Assembly (NCBI GenBank): GCA_030674185.1
Contig: CM060307.1
Location: forward strand, 69,018,905-69,082,904
Length of the DNA stretch: 64,000 nt
From: Monoplex corrugatus
Lineage: Eukaryota; Mollusca; Gastropoda; Littorinimorpha; Ranellidae
Reading direction: 5' to 3'
In this document: positions 42,011-54,184 of the stretch, one piece after another
Numbering within the stretch: position 1 is the first letter of the stretch
Layout: each line of letters opens with the position of its first letter
Notes under the pieces: model-generated
Told to the model about the DNA's origin: nothing
The model's database searches: none
The model's input: the letters and a program-made list of their open reading frames with translations, nothing else
Made by a program: the position numbers and the translations under genes

Positions 42011-42436
42011 TTTAAAGCCCAACCACAAACAGGATTTATAAGGCCATTAAGTGTATACCAAGCAACAAGAAAAACTTTAGCATGCAAACTCAAATCAGCC
42101 AAGTTAGGTCTGACTTTGCATGGGGAATACACGACGGAAGCAAGTCTAGTTGTCCGCTTTGCCTGTACTGTCCTCCAGCGAATACTATGTCTGAACGATC
42201 AGACTGATGACACTATTGATATGTCTTCTAATGCTGAAAAGGGTGTCTGGACTAATCCGTCTAGTCGTACTCTGGAGGACACAGACAAGACTCAGATTCT
42301 ATTAGGCTTCACTGAAAATCATCGTCGTGAAGACGCTTTCGTGTTGTCCTACTTCTTTGGAAAACTTTTGTTTTCATTAACTGTTGCAATCTCTTTTCGT
42401 GGAGTTCTTGATCTCCAAAGTTCGTCTACTGGCTAA
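42011..42436 (+). other. Open stretch with splice-acceptor context, unknown
   Basis: A pyrimidine-rich TTCACATCTTCATTCAG ends at 42010. The next ~140 codons are open to a TAA at 42434. Segments include KAQPQTGFIRPLSVYQATRK, ASLVVRFACTVLQRILCLND and FVLSYFFGKLLFSLTVAIS; the last could be a membrane segment. I do not recognise the protein. It may be a 3' exon, a decayed gene or chance. Confidence 0.2.
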
Positions 42437-42810
42437 TCGTTAATCTGTAAGTGAACGCAATGGAGAAAATGAGGAGTCTGACCAAATGGTGAACCGTTGG
42501 TCGACTTGTTTGGTGTCTATATCAGTACTGTTGTCATGAAAACAATTACGACTTTTGTTGACGATTTTCCTCTGAACCCCACACTGTTTCGCAGTCATCT
42601 ATCAGATATTCAGCTCTTTTGTGTTATTATTGCAATAATAGAAAAATGGTTGTCCGGAAGAATGCACTGAGAAGCTCAAGAAGTAATACTCTGAGATCAA
42701 TCCCTATACTTCAACAGGAAAACTAAAGTAAGCACTGATGTATTTGCTGTCATTTTTATGCTGTTTATCGTTCTGGTGGTGGCAGAATTGAGAGAAGCAT
42801 ACGCTGGACC

Positions 42811-43548
42811 TTGTGAATACACTAGAAATAGAAGCAAAGGTAAGGGATTGGAACTAAAGCAAGAAGACTGAAGTCATGGTGATCAGTAACAAAAAAACAT
42901 GAAATCCCCTCATGCAAAATAACAGCAAATAGCACTACCCTTGAGACAGGTTGATAAGTTTGAATACCTGGGAACGATTATTTCACCAGACGGCAGATGC
43001 ACATCAGAAATAGCCAGCAGAATCGGCCAAGCCAAAACAGCATTCAAGAAGATGAAAAGCATTCTTACCAACAAACGCCTATCAATTAACATCAGGAAGA
43101 GAGTTCTTGAATGTTATATAGAACCAATACTGTTGTACGGTTGCGAGGTGTGGACAGTCAACAAGCAAAGCCAGAACAAGATTGAGGCAGCCGAGATGTG
43201 GTTTCTAAGAAGAATGTTGAGAGTTCCATGGACAGCAAAGAAAACAAACGAGACAGTCTTGATGGAGGCAGACACAAGTAGATCATCCATAAGGAAGATT
43301 AGGAAAAGACAGGCAACATTCATAGGCCATTTTATGAGGAAAGGGGAATGGGAGCACCTGGTCACAACGGGAAAGCTGGAGGGAAAGAGAGCACCGGGTA
43401 GAACCAGGGAGAAGATACTAGACGGACTTGCAGAGTGGCTGGGGACAGGGAGGGTGGAAGAGATGCTTGAGGCAACAAGTGACAGAGACAGATGGAAGTC
43501 CATAATCGCCAACGCCATGCGGCAAGGCACCTGATAATGATGATGATG
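42811..43548 (+). mobile_element. RTE LINE, 3' fragment with target duplication
   Basis: It is flanked by ATACGCTGGACC (42799-42810) and ATATGCTGGACC (43549-43560). It covers the last ~240 codons of the RT C-terminal region and the TGATAATGATGATGATGAT tail. Confidence 0.92.
42941..43534 (+). pseudogene. RTE-like RT C-terminal fragment
   Basis: The frame is open for 197 codons: VDKFEYLGTIISPDGRCTSE, RIGQAKTAFKKMKSILTNKR, LYGCEVWTVNKQSQNKIEAA, GHFMRKGEWEHLVTTGKLEG and a final ANAMRQGT. The upstream part (42811-42940) is frameshifted. The RT active site is absent because of 5' truncation. Confidence 0.9.
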
Positions 43549-43730
43549 ATATGCTGGACCGTCCAGACGTGACGAATACCTACTAAATGATTTCTGATTT
43601 CAATTTTCCTCGCTTCTGTTTCCATATCTTTCTCATTTTTCATATCGTAAAAGACAAAGGAAAAAGAAAAACAAAAGACCAGTCAAGAAGGACATTGTGA
43701 CATTAAGAAAAAGAGAAACAGAAAAAGGGA

Positions 43731-43813
43731 TCTATATCCCGGTATGCAACTGAGGTGCATGAATATCTATAATCTATATCCCGGTATGCAACTGAGGTGC
43801 ATGAATATCTATA
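43731..43813. repeat. Perfect ~42-bp direct duplication
   Basis: CTATATCCCGGTATGCAACT followed by GAGGTGCATGAATATCTAT occurs twice in tandem without mismatch, indicating a recent duplication. Confidence 0.9.
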
Positions 43814-43904
43814 TCTATCTATACATAGGCTATATATATATATGTGTGTGTGTGTCCTTTCTCTGTGTTATCAACTTTTCTTTTTATCTTTACAAATAGA
43901 TTTT

Positions 43905-44135
43905 CAGCCACGAGTGTGCTGGATTGTGGGTGAGACATCTATTTGAGGTCTTTTTTGTCTTGCATTCAATCCCTTTCTGTAACATGAAAACTGGCCTGCT
44001 CGCTGTCTGTCTTATTAAAACATTCTGGAGGTGTCAGCTTAATGTTTCATAGGTCCTGTTTTCCTTTCTACTCCCTCTCCCCCACCTACTTCAAAACATT
44101 GCCAGCGCATAACGTTTCAGCTTCAGCATCAAGAT
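43905..44135 (+). repeat. Degenerate SINE-like repeat
   Basis: A B-box-like CATTCAATCCC near 43962-43972 is followed by GCCTGCTCGCTGTCTG, GTCAGCTTAATGTTTCATAG and ACATTGCCAGCGCATA, paralleling the SINE at 55380-55690. Confidence 0.5.
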
Positions 44136-44499
44136 AGCGTCTTTTTTTTTTGTCTTTTTTTTTCGTTTCCGGGTCTTGTAAGATGGTCTGCGTAGATCAT
44201 ATGCGTATGGCTGGTGTATGCATCTGCTTTGATTTGAATTGTCAAATTTGGCGCCATATAAACATTGTGATTATTATCATTTCTTTCATTATTATTCTTA
44301 TAATTATTGTTGTTGTTGTTATGATGGTGATGATTATTACAGCGTCTCCGCACTCGGAAAAATATTCAATAAACACTGACGCCATGTAATGGAAAAGATC
44401 CAAACTGATCAAGGCATAAACAATGAAGTTGCACATAAGCCCTATAGCTATGATTATCGCTAGTAGATTTGGGTGGAGTGCGTATGGATCTGCCCTACT

Positions 44500-44760
44500 G
44501 CAGTGAATCCCTCTTTAACAAACTGTAATTAGCTGTCTTTCTTGAGAGGATATTGAACAGAGCGATCGTGGTTTGCCGTATTTGCATAAGCTCTTGGGAA
44601 CAGCACCATTCTTTTAGTTTCATGGAGAAATGTTTCATCCAGTCGTTCACTGGTTTTAATTGCAGCCATTGGCAGGAAGTAAGTTTAAAAGGAGGATTTA
44701 AAAGCATCGTTGAGAAATGCATTGAGGATTAAAGATTGAGTTTTTGTTTGCTTTCCTGTT
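44500..44760 (+). repeat. Family X dispersed repeat, copy 2
   Basis: GTTTCATGGAGAAATGTTTC, TTTTAATTGCAGCCATT and GAGAAATGCATTGAGG occur in the same order as in 28470-28890, followed by T/C-rich sequence. Confidence 0.65.
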
Positions 44761-44809
44761 TGTTCAGTTCTCTTTTTTCTTCATTGCATCCCTCCCTACC
44801 GCCCCCTCT

Positions 44810-44833
44810 CTGTCTCTCTGTCTCTCTCTCTCT

Positions 44834-44869
<36 letters not shown>

Positions 44870-44880
44870 CTTCTCCCTCT
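44810..44880. repeat. (CT)n microsatellite
   Basis: A CT-rich tract continuing the pyrimidine-rich end of family X copy 2. Confidence 0.92.
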
Positions 44881-45299
44881 ATCACTCCAAAAGAACACGC
44901 CACCGTTCTGTTTTAAAATACTCATGTCTCAATTCTATTATGAAGTGGTGTTGATCTACGTCTTCTCTCGAGAAGATTGTCTCCAAAATGTTGCTGAAAT
45001 GAATGAATCCTGAATACCATTTATTCAGAAACACAGTAAATAACAAAAAGGAAAAATAACATTTTGTATATGTCACTGGATCTTTTCTGTTAGAAAAAGA
45101 ATACAAGGAGTTCCGTAAAACCTTATTTCTTTTGGGTTGCAGTCAGAGATAAAGATTAAATAGAACTTAGGTACAAATTCAGTTAAATCAATTCCAAGGA
45201 GACACAATGCTCATAAACAGAGGTATTCAAATTTTAACTCATTAACTGAATGAACAGACATTGGCACATCACGATTTAAGACATGGCACTTATGTTGTG

Positions 45300-45300
45300 C

Positions 45301-45335
<35 letters not shown>

Positions 45336-45372
45336 TTTCTGTGTGTGTGTGTGTGCGTGCGTGTGTGTGTAT
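45300..45372. repeat. (CT)n-(GT)n microsatellite
   Basis: CT repeats pass into GT/GCGT repeats. Confidence 0.92.
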
Positions 45373-48290
45373 CTTCAAAGTGAGGATGACATTCTCCAGA
45401 CATTGTCGGAACAGTGGTGTTGACATTGTTCTCTCTGGATACCTTATCACCACTGGCTCATCTGCAAGGCAGCAAATGCCACAACTGAGGTCAGCGATCT
45501 AAATGTCTTGCTTCATATGTCAACAAGACTGATGGGGCTAAGTGTCTGACTCCGTTGGATCAACCATCAATCACAATCAGAATGTCTTTTTTCTAAGTGT
45601 ATTTTCAAGCATAAAACAAAGTTGAAATAATTTCTATGCAATGTTTATTGCCGTGAAGACAGATCTGTAATTGAAACTTTTCTTCAAATGTATTGCTTTT
45701 TAACACGTCTTCCATGTTTTGCTTTTCAACAACTTTTTTTAAAAGCAAATTAATGTCAGGGATGATTTTTCTGCTCGAAGTGGTCGAAACCCACGTTGCA
45801 ACCAAAAAACGCATGAACATCAGATGAGAACGTGTAGATAATTAACGAAACAAGGCATGCACATACTTTGGGCCAACTGGCTTTTAAGTGTACATAAAAG
45901 ACAACGAGAAACCGAAGACATTGCACTGAAAACAGAGAAACCCTATACAGATTACAAAAGGATTCGACTGCTCCTGCTCTTTCATACCGGCAAGTCAATT
46001 TTATAAACAAGGTTCTATATGCCATGTTTGTAGTCCCATCGCATAGCATTTGTGATATACCACATAATTTTCATGGTATCAGCCGTGTTCTGTGACACTT
46101 TTTTTCTGAAAACTGTTCAAACAACATGAAGGAAGATTCAGGCATATATGTTAGAAAAAACTTGTGGACAAAAAGAAAAGAAAACCGGAACCGGTTTCTG
46201 GCAGTCAGTAACCTCGTTTTGTATAACGTTTTAGTTGCAGGCTGGATACTTTTAGAAGAACAGCTTCCAATGCTAACTAATGGAGGTGTAAAATTTCATC
46301 CGTTAAAGTTTCAAAACTTGCGTCATTCTAGTGGCATTGAGTCCCATTGGACCTTAAATTCGTCCTTGCGATTTCTGCATACATAAACCACACATACGTT
46401 TGGGTAAGTTGATGTAAATAGTAAACAGTGACAACTGTTTGCTCAGCCATTTCTTTTATAAATGTCTCCTATATCATAATTAGAAAGAGAGAAACTGCAG
46501 AGATAGAGAGGGAGGGAGGAAGAGAGAGAGTGAGAGAAAGAGAGCAAAACATTATACTTACGAGAGTTGCAGAATAGCAAACTTTGTGTGTGAGTGTGTG
46601 TGTATGTGTGTGTGTTCTTTTAACTAGACTACGCTTAATGGAATTTGGAGTTCAGAGTTGATTCAAGAGGGATTTATCACACTGGCTTAATACACATGCA
46701 TAATATGAATAAAACATCACAGTATGATATTTCAAAACAATGCAAAACTCATACATCAATGACATCGAAAATTCAAGATAATAACAGAAAAAATGTTCCG
46801 AAAAGAAGATATAACCAAATCACAGTTCTTAAATAATTGATGATCTAAAGCCAACAAAATAAGAAAACGATTTTTCATCCAGACTTCGACCAAGGATGGT
46901 TCACATTACAGATTAAAAAATTGTGAATGGTTTAAAAACATTTTCTTTCATAGATCAGTGCAACATGATCACATAATACATGAGTCATAACTCAATAGTC
47001 ACAAATTTAGACAGATAGACGAGTCACTGAAAGTCGGTATCATACAGGCAATGCCAATACGATAATGAAATATTGACCGGTTTCAGTTCAGTTCAGTTCG
47101 TGGTGTTGTGACCTGCCAACAGCCAAAGGCCATATATAGGATATTAACTTATTCATGATAGTTATCACATGGTTACCAGATAATTATATATGATTTATAT
47201 GACAGATAGATAGATACATATACATATACATATAAATATCTAATTTTAGCATGTGTATTAACACATCTGAATAAATCACTGACGTAACAAATAATGAAAT
47301 GCGAACAAATTCATGCATTCAATCAGTTTTCTATACACAAAACGTGCAATAATGTTTCGTAGCAGAAAGTGGTGCTAGATACAGCTTGAGTCTGGTATTA
47401 TACTCTTCTCTTAGAAACCATGAACGTCGACATTTCTTCAGAAAAGTATACTTGTCTTACAAGATTTCATTTTACGTATGTACAGCTAGCATTTAATAAA
47501 TAACAATCCCCTTGATATGCTCAGGTCTTCTTCGGTTCCAAAAGGAATCAAGACTTATGTAATAATCTTAGTAAAAGCCAGTTCACGTTCAGTATTAATA
47601 TTTCCAAATTTCCGCCCAGATTGTGTGGCTGACATTACAGTTCCGATATATCAATCTATATACCTTCTTTTTCAAGATTACAAAAGACACATTAAGTGGT
47701 ATTTGTTACTCCCATCCTTTCAAAATTATATTTGTTTGTATTCTCCTATGTTTAACTTTATTTGAAAACAATTTCATATGCATATAACTAATCTTTTTCG
47801 GTGCAACGAATACGAGATTCAGGATTTCCATTAAACTTTCAAGTCCTCATTATCACAACTATGTACCATTAGTAACTAGGAACAATGTGTGTAAGGCAAT
47901 ATTTCTGTTCGTTCTTTTGTTCATGAACAGTTACCTTGTTTTTCGTTACTTATTCTTTCACTGAGAAACGGTAACTGACATATTCGACCATTATATTTAC
48001 TTGAACTCTTCATCTGATAAGAAATCTCAATCGTCTGCAATACGTAACGTTTGCAACACGACAACAGTTCTTCAGCATCTACTGTTTTTCCACGATATAT
48101 TCGTGCTTCGTAAAGAAACCTTCCATTCTGCACAATGTAAACCTCTACACAGCCAGAACTGAACAAAGACAGAGAGAAAGGACACAGAAAGACAAAGAGA
48201 GAGACAGAGAGGAAAAGGGAGGGACGGAGGGAGGGAGAGAGAAAGAGAGAGAGACAGAGAAACACAAAGAAAAAGAGTAGATATCTATTT
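45373..48290. other. Anonymous DNA, ~2.9 kb
   Basis: This is mostly AT-rich sequence. It holds (GA)n-rich 46485-46535, a (TG)n at 46585-46617, TTCAGTTCAGTTCAG at 47085, and ATACATATACATATA at 47215. The open frames at 46126-46386 and on the minus strand at 45605-46049 have no recognised motifs. No gene is supported. Confidence 0.5.
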
Positions 48291-48291
48291 A

Positions 48292-48333
48292 CACACGCAC
48301 ACACGCAAGCACACTTTCGCGAGCACACACACA

Positions 48334-48412
<79 letters not shown>
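48292..48412. repeat. (AC)n microsatellite
   Basis: A long pure AC tract (48337-48408), flanked by impure AC/AAAC. Confidence 0.96.
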
Positions 48413-48414
<2 letters not shown>

Positions 48415-48887
48415 GGAGACAGAGGGACAAAGATGTATACAGAGACCTATGTTCCTTCAGGTTAGTCATAATGCAGATAAGCCACAGACAATTTCGAAGA
48501 AGATATTCCGTCAAATGGATAACATGAAATATGCATTAAGTTTTGGCGGGTAAAGAAACGAAATAAAACTCTGCCAAGGGAAATTGCATAAAAACACACT
48601 ATGCTGAGCAACTATTTGCATTTGCCTTCAGACTATTCATTTCAAGAGCACAATTCTTCCCAGGAGAACCCTTGCAGGCACACTTCTCAGAAAAAAATGA
48701 CTTCTGAACATAGCTAGCATATGTATATCTATTAATTTACTTTAAAGTTTCCGATTTAGAGAAAAAAAATTAGTTATTCAGTACACTGTCGAAGTATTAG
48801 ATTATCACCCATCTTCAAGATCATATGAAAGAGTGGGAAATGTCGAGCGTGTATATGTTCTAAAAGATTGGTTAAGGCGGATGTTTT

Positions 48888-49112
48888 AATATTACTACTA
48901 CTACTATAACTACTACTACTACTACTACTAATAATAATAATAATATCATTATTATTATCAGTAACTAATAATAATAATAATGAATGGGGAGGAGGAGAAG
49001 AGGATACATTTAATAATAACAATAATAGTAAATCCACTACTACTACTACTACTTCTAATAATGATAAGAAGAAGAAGAATGATAATAATAATAATAACAA
49101 TAATAAGTTAAA
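48888..49112. repeat. (TAC)n/(TAA)n trinucleotide region
   Basis: Alternating ACT/CTA and AAT/TAA blocks, with GGAGGAGGAG near 48990 and GAAGAAGAA near 49070. Minus-strand Ser/Leu runs are translations of the repeat. Confidence 0.92.
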
Positions 49113-49595
49113 GAAAAAAACAAAACTTTATCATTTTTGGTATAAACAAAGTACGTATTATTTATTCTTGGTGGCTAGATTCGTATAATAGAATTCAGAA
49201 TCAGAAATACAGACGCAACAGACGATTATATGAACACTAATCACAGTCTGAATCAGCTCGCTGAATAAACGTAATACCTCAAAAACTGTGCAAAGATTTC
49301 TTTTAATAATGATGCTGGTAGTAACTGCAGTCTAACAGCAGCACATCAGGAAAACTTCGAGGGTTATGCTTGATGTCATAGAGCCTCAAGGCTGTATTCA
49401 TAGATTTTTTTAATTCAGTTGTCACATCAGCACTGGGGGAAGTGGGAGGTATCTAGTACTATAATCACACCACCTGAACAACAATTCTGTCAAGATGGGC
49501 AGGGAGAAAGCCAGTCAGATATAACACACCCTACAATCCAACCCACAGCCATTGGCATTTGAATCAGACGCTCAATCAACATGAGTACTATCTAT
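49112..49595. other. Anonymous DNA
   Basis: No gene or repeat recognised. Confidence 0.45.
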
Positions 49596-49599
49596 TGGC

Positions 49600-50340
49600 G
49601 GCATATGCCCTGCCGCATGGCCTCGGCGATCATGGCCTCCCATATGCTTCTATCCCTTGTCGGCGCAAGTACATCTTCTATCCTCTCTGTCCTCAGCCAC
49701 CCTGAAAGTCTGTCCAATATTTTCTCCCTGGGTCTACTTGGTGCTCTCTTTCCCTCCAGCTTTCCTGTCGTGACTGGGTGCTCTGATTCCCTTTTCCTCA
49801 TAATGGCCTATAAATGTCGCTTGTCTTTTCCTAATGTTCCTTATCAATGATCTTCTTGTGTCTGCCTCCATCAAGGCTGTCTGGTTTGTTTTCTTTGCTG
49901 TCCATGGAACTCTCAACATTCTTCTAAGAAACCACATTTCGGCTGCCTCAATCTTGTTCTGGCTTCGCGTATTGACTGTCCACGCCTCACAACTGTATAA
50001 CATTATCGGTTCTGTATAACATTCAAGAACTCTTTTCCTGACATCAACTGATAGATGCTAGGCATTTGTTGGTAAGAATGCTTTTCATCTTCTTGAATGC
50101 TGTTCTGGCTTGGCCGATTCTGCTGGCTATTTCTGATGTGCATCTGCCGTCTGGTGAAATGACCGTTGCCAGATATTTAAACTTATCAACGTGTCTCAAG
50201 GGTTGTGCCGTTTGCTGTTATTTTGCATGAGGGGATTTCATGTTTTTTTACTGATAACCATGACTTAAGTTTTCTTGCCATTTAGCTCCAACTCTTTATT
50301 TTTGCTTTCTATATCTATTATATTCACAATGTTTTGCACA
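49600..50340 (-). pseudogene. RTE LINE 3' fragment (minus strand)
   Basis: On the minus strand the C-terminal RT region is recognisable in several frames: LYSCEAWTVNTRSQNKIEAA, FLRRMLRVPWTAKKTNQTAL, TGKLEGKRAPSRPREKILD and a final EAMRQGI. It lacks the TGATGATG tail, since the match stops at the ...GGCAGGGCAT end (49604). It carries several indels, so it is older than the copies at 39252 and 42811. Confidence 0.88.
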
Positions 50341-50564
50341 GCAACTCTATATTCCTGTCTTTCTCTCTCACACGTGAGTGTTTTGTGCGCTGATTTCCAT
50401 ATTGCAATATTGTCAACGCTTCCTGGGACCATCTGTCAAGCTGGACAACCATTCGTACTGTCCAGTCACATCATCAATATACTGTCCAGTCACATCATCA
50501 ATATCATCTGAAAGTTAAATGACCTTCGCATTCTTCCTCTCATGTTAGTGAATGTTTGTGTAAG

Positions 50565-50760
50565 GTACCAAGATAAAGGAAGACGTACTCCCATAACACC
50601 AGGGGCATAAGGAAATGAAGTGGTAGACACCTATTACCTTCACGCCCCTCTCTCCATGCTTTATCTTCCCCAACCCCGAAAAGGGTCAGGTTTCCGTTCA
50701 CAGCTGGGGTGACTGGAGGCCGTACGTGCATAATTTTGCATGCCGGTTTGGTGCAGTCAG
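50565..50760. repeat. Dispersed repeat shared with 54440-54500
   Basis: CATAACACCAGGGGCATAAGG followed by AAATGAAGTGGTAGACACC resembles CATAACCCTGGAGTCGTAAG followed by GGAATGAGGTGATAGAGACC at 54450. It is a diverged dispersed repeat of unknown class. Confidence 0.4.
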
Positions 50761-51014
50761 TTTGAAAGCCGAGAGCTATGTTTCTACACCAACCACGCCT
50801 AAAGGAAAGAGATATTTTTCGTATGGTTTAACTGTGTCCTTTCTTGATGTTCTTTTATTATGTACCGCCACCTCGACACACACTGCATGACAAGCATAAA
50901 AAACGTGCAGCTGGATGGCATGATGGAAATTAAATTGTCGGAGCTGCTCTGCGCTTCGAGGAAACAATTTTTGCCTCCGTAAATTGAGAATCAGCGGGAA
51001 ACTATATATTGTTC

Positions 51015-51030
51015 GAATCACACACACACA

Positions 51031-51071
<41 letters not shown>

Positions 51072-51179
51072 GCACGCACACACGCACGCACGCATACACA
51101 CGCTTCTCTACACGCACGTCTGCACGCACACAATACGTACGCACGCACGTATACGCACATACACGTTTGCACCCACCCA

Positions 51180-51221
<42 letters not shown>

Positions 51222-51225
51222 CAAC

Positions 51226-51272
<47 letters not shown>

Positions 51273-51275
51273 CAT
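51015..51275. repeat. (AC)n, (CGCA)n and (AT)n compound microsatellite
   Basis: AC repeats (51019-51068, 51180-51219) are separated by CGCACGCA-type variants and followed by ~22 AT units (51230-51271). Confidence 0.95.
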
Positions 51276-51459
51276 GTACACCCACACAATACTGAGTTAG
51301 TTAATACACTGACCTCTTCATGCACAGCGGACAAAATTACAAGGAATGAGACATTCATTAACAAAAACAATAACATGGGAAATAAGTGAACAAATAACAT
51401 CGAAAACGGTAACGGCAGAACAACTAGTAGGAAATAGTCTATGGTCAGGTCATTGTCAT

Positions 51460-51978
51460 TTTTGTTTAAAGCCCAGCCGACTGCGTAGAGCCATATAAGA
51501 GCTATAATCGTTTCAAAACATGCACAATGCTTCATCAAGAACGAAAAGGAAAAGAAAATTAAGCACAAATGTCAATGTATTTGCGCACATAATCTAAAAA
51601 AATGCCCCTGGCGTTGACTTCTCCATCCAATTTATGGCACAGGGGGTCTAAAAATCAAACTTGAATACAAATTTAAACATGACTAATGTCACTGAAACAC
51701 ATAAAAACGGGCCTAAATATCTCATTTCTCTAGAGCCAAAAAAATACACTTACATGTACTCAATTATCAGCCCCAAGAGAAAGTATGTAAGACTTTGTCG
51801 AACACATACATGTAAATAGACCAGCAAGGCAGAAAATAGTAGGGAAAAAATGACAGAAAGCAAAAGAGGAAGAAAGAAACAAAGAGAGTGACAAAAAAGA
51901 GGAAATTTCCAGCACAGAACTTCCAGAAGGTGGGGTTACTAATTATACTGAAAGAGCCCCGGCATCCCCACGGGGGTC
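51460..51978 (-). repeat. Family Y dispersed repeat, copy 5 (minus strand)
   Basis: Read on the minus strand, it has CCCCGTGGGGATGCCGGGGC, then CTCTTTCAGTATAATTAGTA (TATA box mutated), GAAATTTCCTCTTTTTTGTC and GTTCGACAAAGTCTTAC. It ends TATGGCTCTACGCAGTCGGC and TGGGCTTTAAACAAAAATGAC. Confidence 0.75.
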
Positions 51979-52093
51979 TATGGTCCTGTCAGTGCAGTTC
52001 CCAAACTAGGTCAAGTTTCGTAGCCTCACCACCCATAATACCTCCTATTCGCAGTGATGTCTCTCCGCGTTCTTTGGCTTTTCCTTGCTTACA

Positions 52094-52300
52094 GAACGTG
52101 CATACCGATTTTGACGTTGGAATCGGAGTGTGTGTATACTGACAGCGCAGAAAAGCTGCTATTTAACAGAACAGGGATTGGTGAGATGCAAAACCTACGA
52201 CCGCAGGTCTCTTTCCATGCAGTTCCTGGAGAAGTGCATGTGCCTACAGTACTGGCCCTGTATCCCAAAGGAAGATTCATACCAACTATTAAAGGACCAT
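52094..52300 (+). other. Candidate coding exon A, unknown protein
   Basis: The acceptor-like TTTCCTTGCTTACAG ends at 52093. The open stretch reads TCIPILTLESECVYTDSAEK, LLFNRTGIGEMQNLRPQVSF and HAVPGEVHVPTVLALYPKG before running into a (CA)n tract. Its composition is protein-like and non-repetitive. I cannot name it. NRT is a possible N-glycosylation site, compatible with an extracellular protein. Confidence 0.28.
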
Positions 52301-52525
52301 CACACACATACACACACACACACACACACACAAACAGGTACATACATACATACACACATACATACATACTGCATACATACATACATGGGCACACATACAG
52401 ACAGGCGGACACACAGACAGACAGCTAGACAGAATGAGTGAAACAGATTGATAGATAGATAGTCAGACAGACAGGCAGACAGATAGATAGATAGGTAGAT
52501 AGACAGATAGATAGATAGATTTACT
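52295..52525. repeat. (CA)n, (CATA)n and (GATA/GACA)n microsatellite
   Basis: CA repeats are followed by CATACATA blocks and GATAGATA/GACAGACA blocks. Confidence 0.93.
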
Positions 52526-52578
52526 TACACATTATACTTGTAGTTTATGACTTTTGAAATCCTTTCACGATTTTTCCA

Positions 52579-52924
52579 GTGCTTGGACAACACAATCAGA
52601 CAGGAACTGTCTTCAGTCAATCCACGCTGCACGACTCCAGTGCCAATATCCATACACTCAATCAGAATCGATACAGCCCATCAGTTTTACGATGTTCCAA
52701 ACAGTGGACATTTGGATATATGTTTGTGTTTGACTTCTGTAGACAAAGATAATGTGCTTGCTTTGATGGTTTTAGACAAAAAGTTTTTGAGGATGCTTAA
52801 TCCTTATGTTGGGATTTTTCGAAGAACATACATTGCACTGAAAGGTGATAGCAGTAGTGTTCCCAGCTCTCCGATACTGAGAGTCATTCCCATCCTGGCA
52901 TCTAAGCTGTCCCCTGGAAGTTAG
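52579..52924 (+). other. Candidate terminal coding exon B, unknown protein
   Basis: The acceptor-like TTCACGATTTTTCCAG ends at 52578. 114 codons are open to a TAG at 52922-52924. The protein segments are CLDNTIRQELSSVNPRCTTP, TAHQFYDVPNSGHLDICLCL and VLALMVLDKKFLRMLNPYVG. It has four Cys and no low complexity. It could form a 3'-terminal exon downstream of exon A. No family is recognised. Confidence 0.28.
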
Positions 52925-53560
52925 ATAATCGTCACCTTACAGACCTGGACATCAGACACCCAAAACATTAGCAACAACAGCATATTGCCAAGGAATGTGC
53001 TGAACGAGTATACCAGAACGATCAACAATAGCACCATCACCTACATTAAGGTAGGTGTAAGAATACCAAGGCAGCTAAACACAGAACCACCGACTTTCTC
53101 CTTCTAGGCTCTAGGACAAGTGTCTACCAACAGCCTGACTGTCAGAAAACCTGATGAATGTTAGCCCATCTAACCAGCTAATTCTTCTGGTTCTACTGCA
53201 CAGCAAAACAACTGAAACAACGGTTAAACAAGTGACAGTATATTGTGGCCAACAAAGGCTTTCAGAACTGAAATAGCTGAGCTAAGCACATTACATGCAA
53301 CACCTCAAACATCCATCCCGGATCCCTCGAAATTCAGGTGATATATACCCACAACATCACAAAATACAAAGATTCTTACCTGCCTTGTCTATTTCAACGA
53401 ACAGCCTGCCGACATACTTGCAAGGCAGCACTCCTGACCCGAAAAAAACACGCATTTTACGTGAAATCTTCCGTCGGCGAATTTCATGATGTAGATCTAA
53501 CATGTATACAATTCGTCCGAGAGAATCATGTTGCTTAGAAAAAGAAGGATAAGGTGGGCG
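52925..53560. other. Anonymous DNA
   Basis: No gene or repeat recognised. Confidence 0.45.
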
Positions 53561-53564
53561 ACAC

Positions 53565-53690
53565 ACGTGCACGCGCGCGCACACATACACACACACATTC
53601 ACACACTCATGCACGCGTATACATACGTGCACACAAACGCAAACATATTCATAAATATATATATACACACAGAAACACACACACTTTGTA
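53565..53690. repeat. (CA)n-rich, CGCG-containing microsatellite
   Basis: CACGCGCGCGCACACATACA and following CA repeats. Confidence 0.9.
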
Positions 53691-53809
53691 TCAACATGCT
53701 TCAGCTTAGCAGTGACTGCCACGTATCTCTGCACTGAAATTACTATGAATAATGACTACTCTCAAGGCTTACCCAACATCTGTAATTTTGCGCTACTTCA
53801 CTGTTTTGG

Positions 53810-54095
53810 TTTGCTTGTCTGTCTGTCTGCCTGTTGTCTATCTGTCTGTCTGTCTGGTTGGCTGGTTGATTGGTTGGTTGGTTGGTTGGTCGGTTGATTG
53901 ATCGGTCAGTCGGTAGGTTGGCTGGTTTCGGTTTGTTGTTGTTGTTTGTTTTGTTTTTTGTTTTGTGCTCTTTTGTTTTTATTGTTTTTTTGTTGTTGTT
54001 GCTTTTTTTTGGGGGGGGGGGGGCTTTTTTCAGAAAGCATTTGTAAAATTAAATGAAATACATTCATTATTTCACTTTTTTTTTCTTTTTTTTTT
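53810..54095. repeat. (CTGT)n, (TTGG)n, poly-T and poly-G low-complexity run
   Basis: A CTGTCTGT block is followed by GGTTGGTTGG, GTTGTTGTTTGTTTT, a G-run (54011-54023) and poly-T. Confidence 0.9.
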
Positions 54096-54184
54096 TTTGG
54101 TGATATTTTGTGGGAAGATAACATTGTCTAGTTTGAACCCCCACCTCATGAGAATGTAGATAAAATGTCAGCACTAAAAATCTG

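Noticed and set aside
47085..47110. TTCAGTTCAGTTCAG as a regulatory site
   Set aside because: Simple triplicated pentamer with no context.
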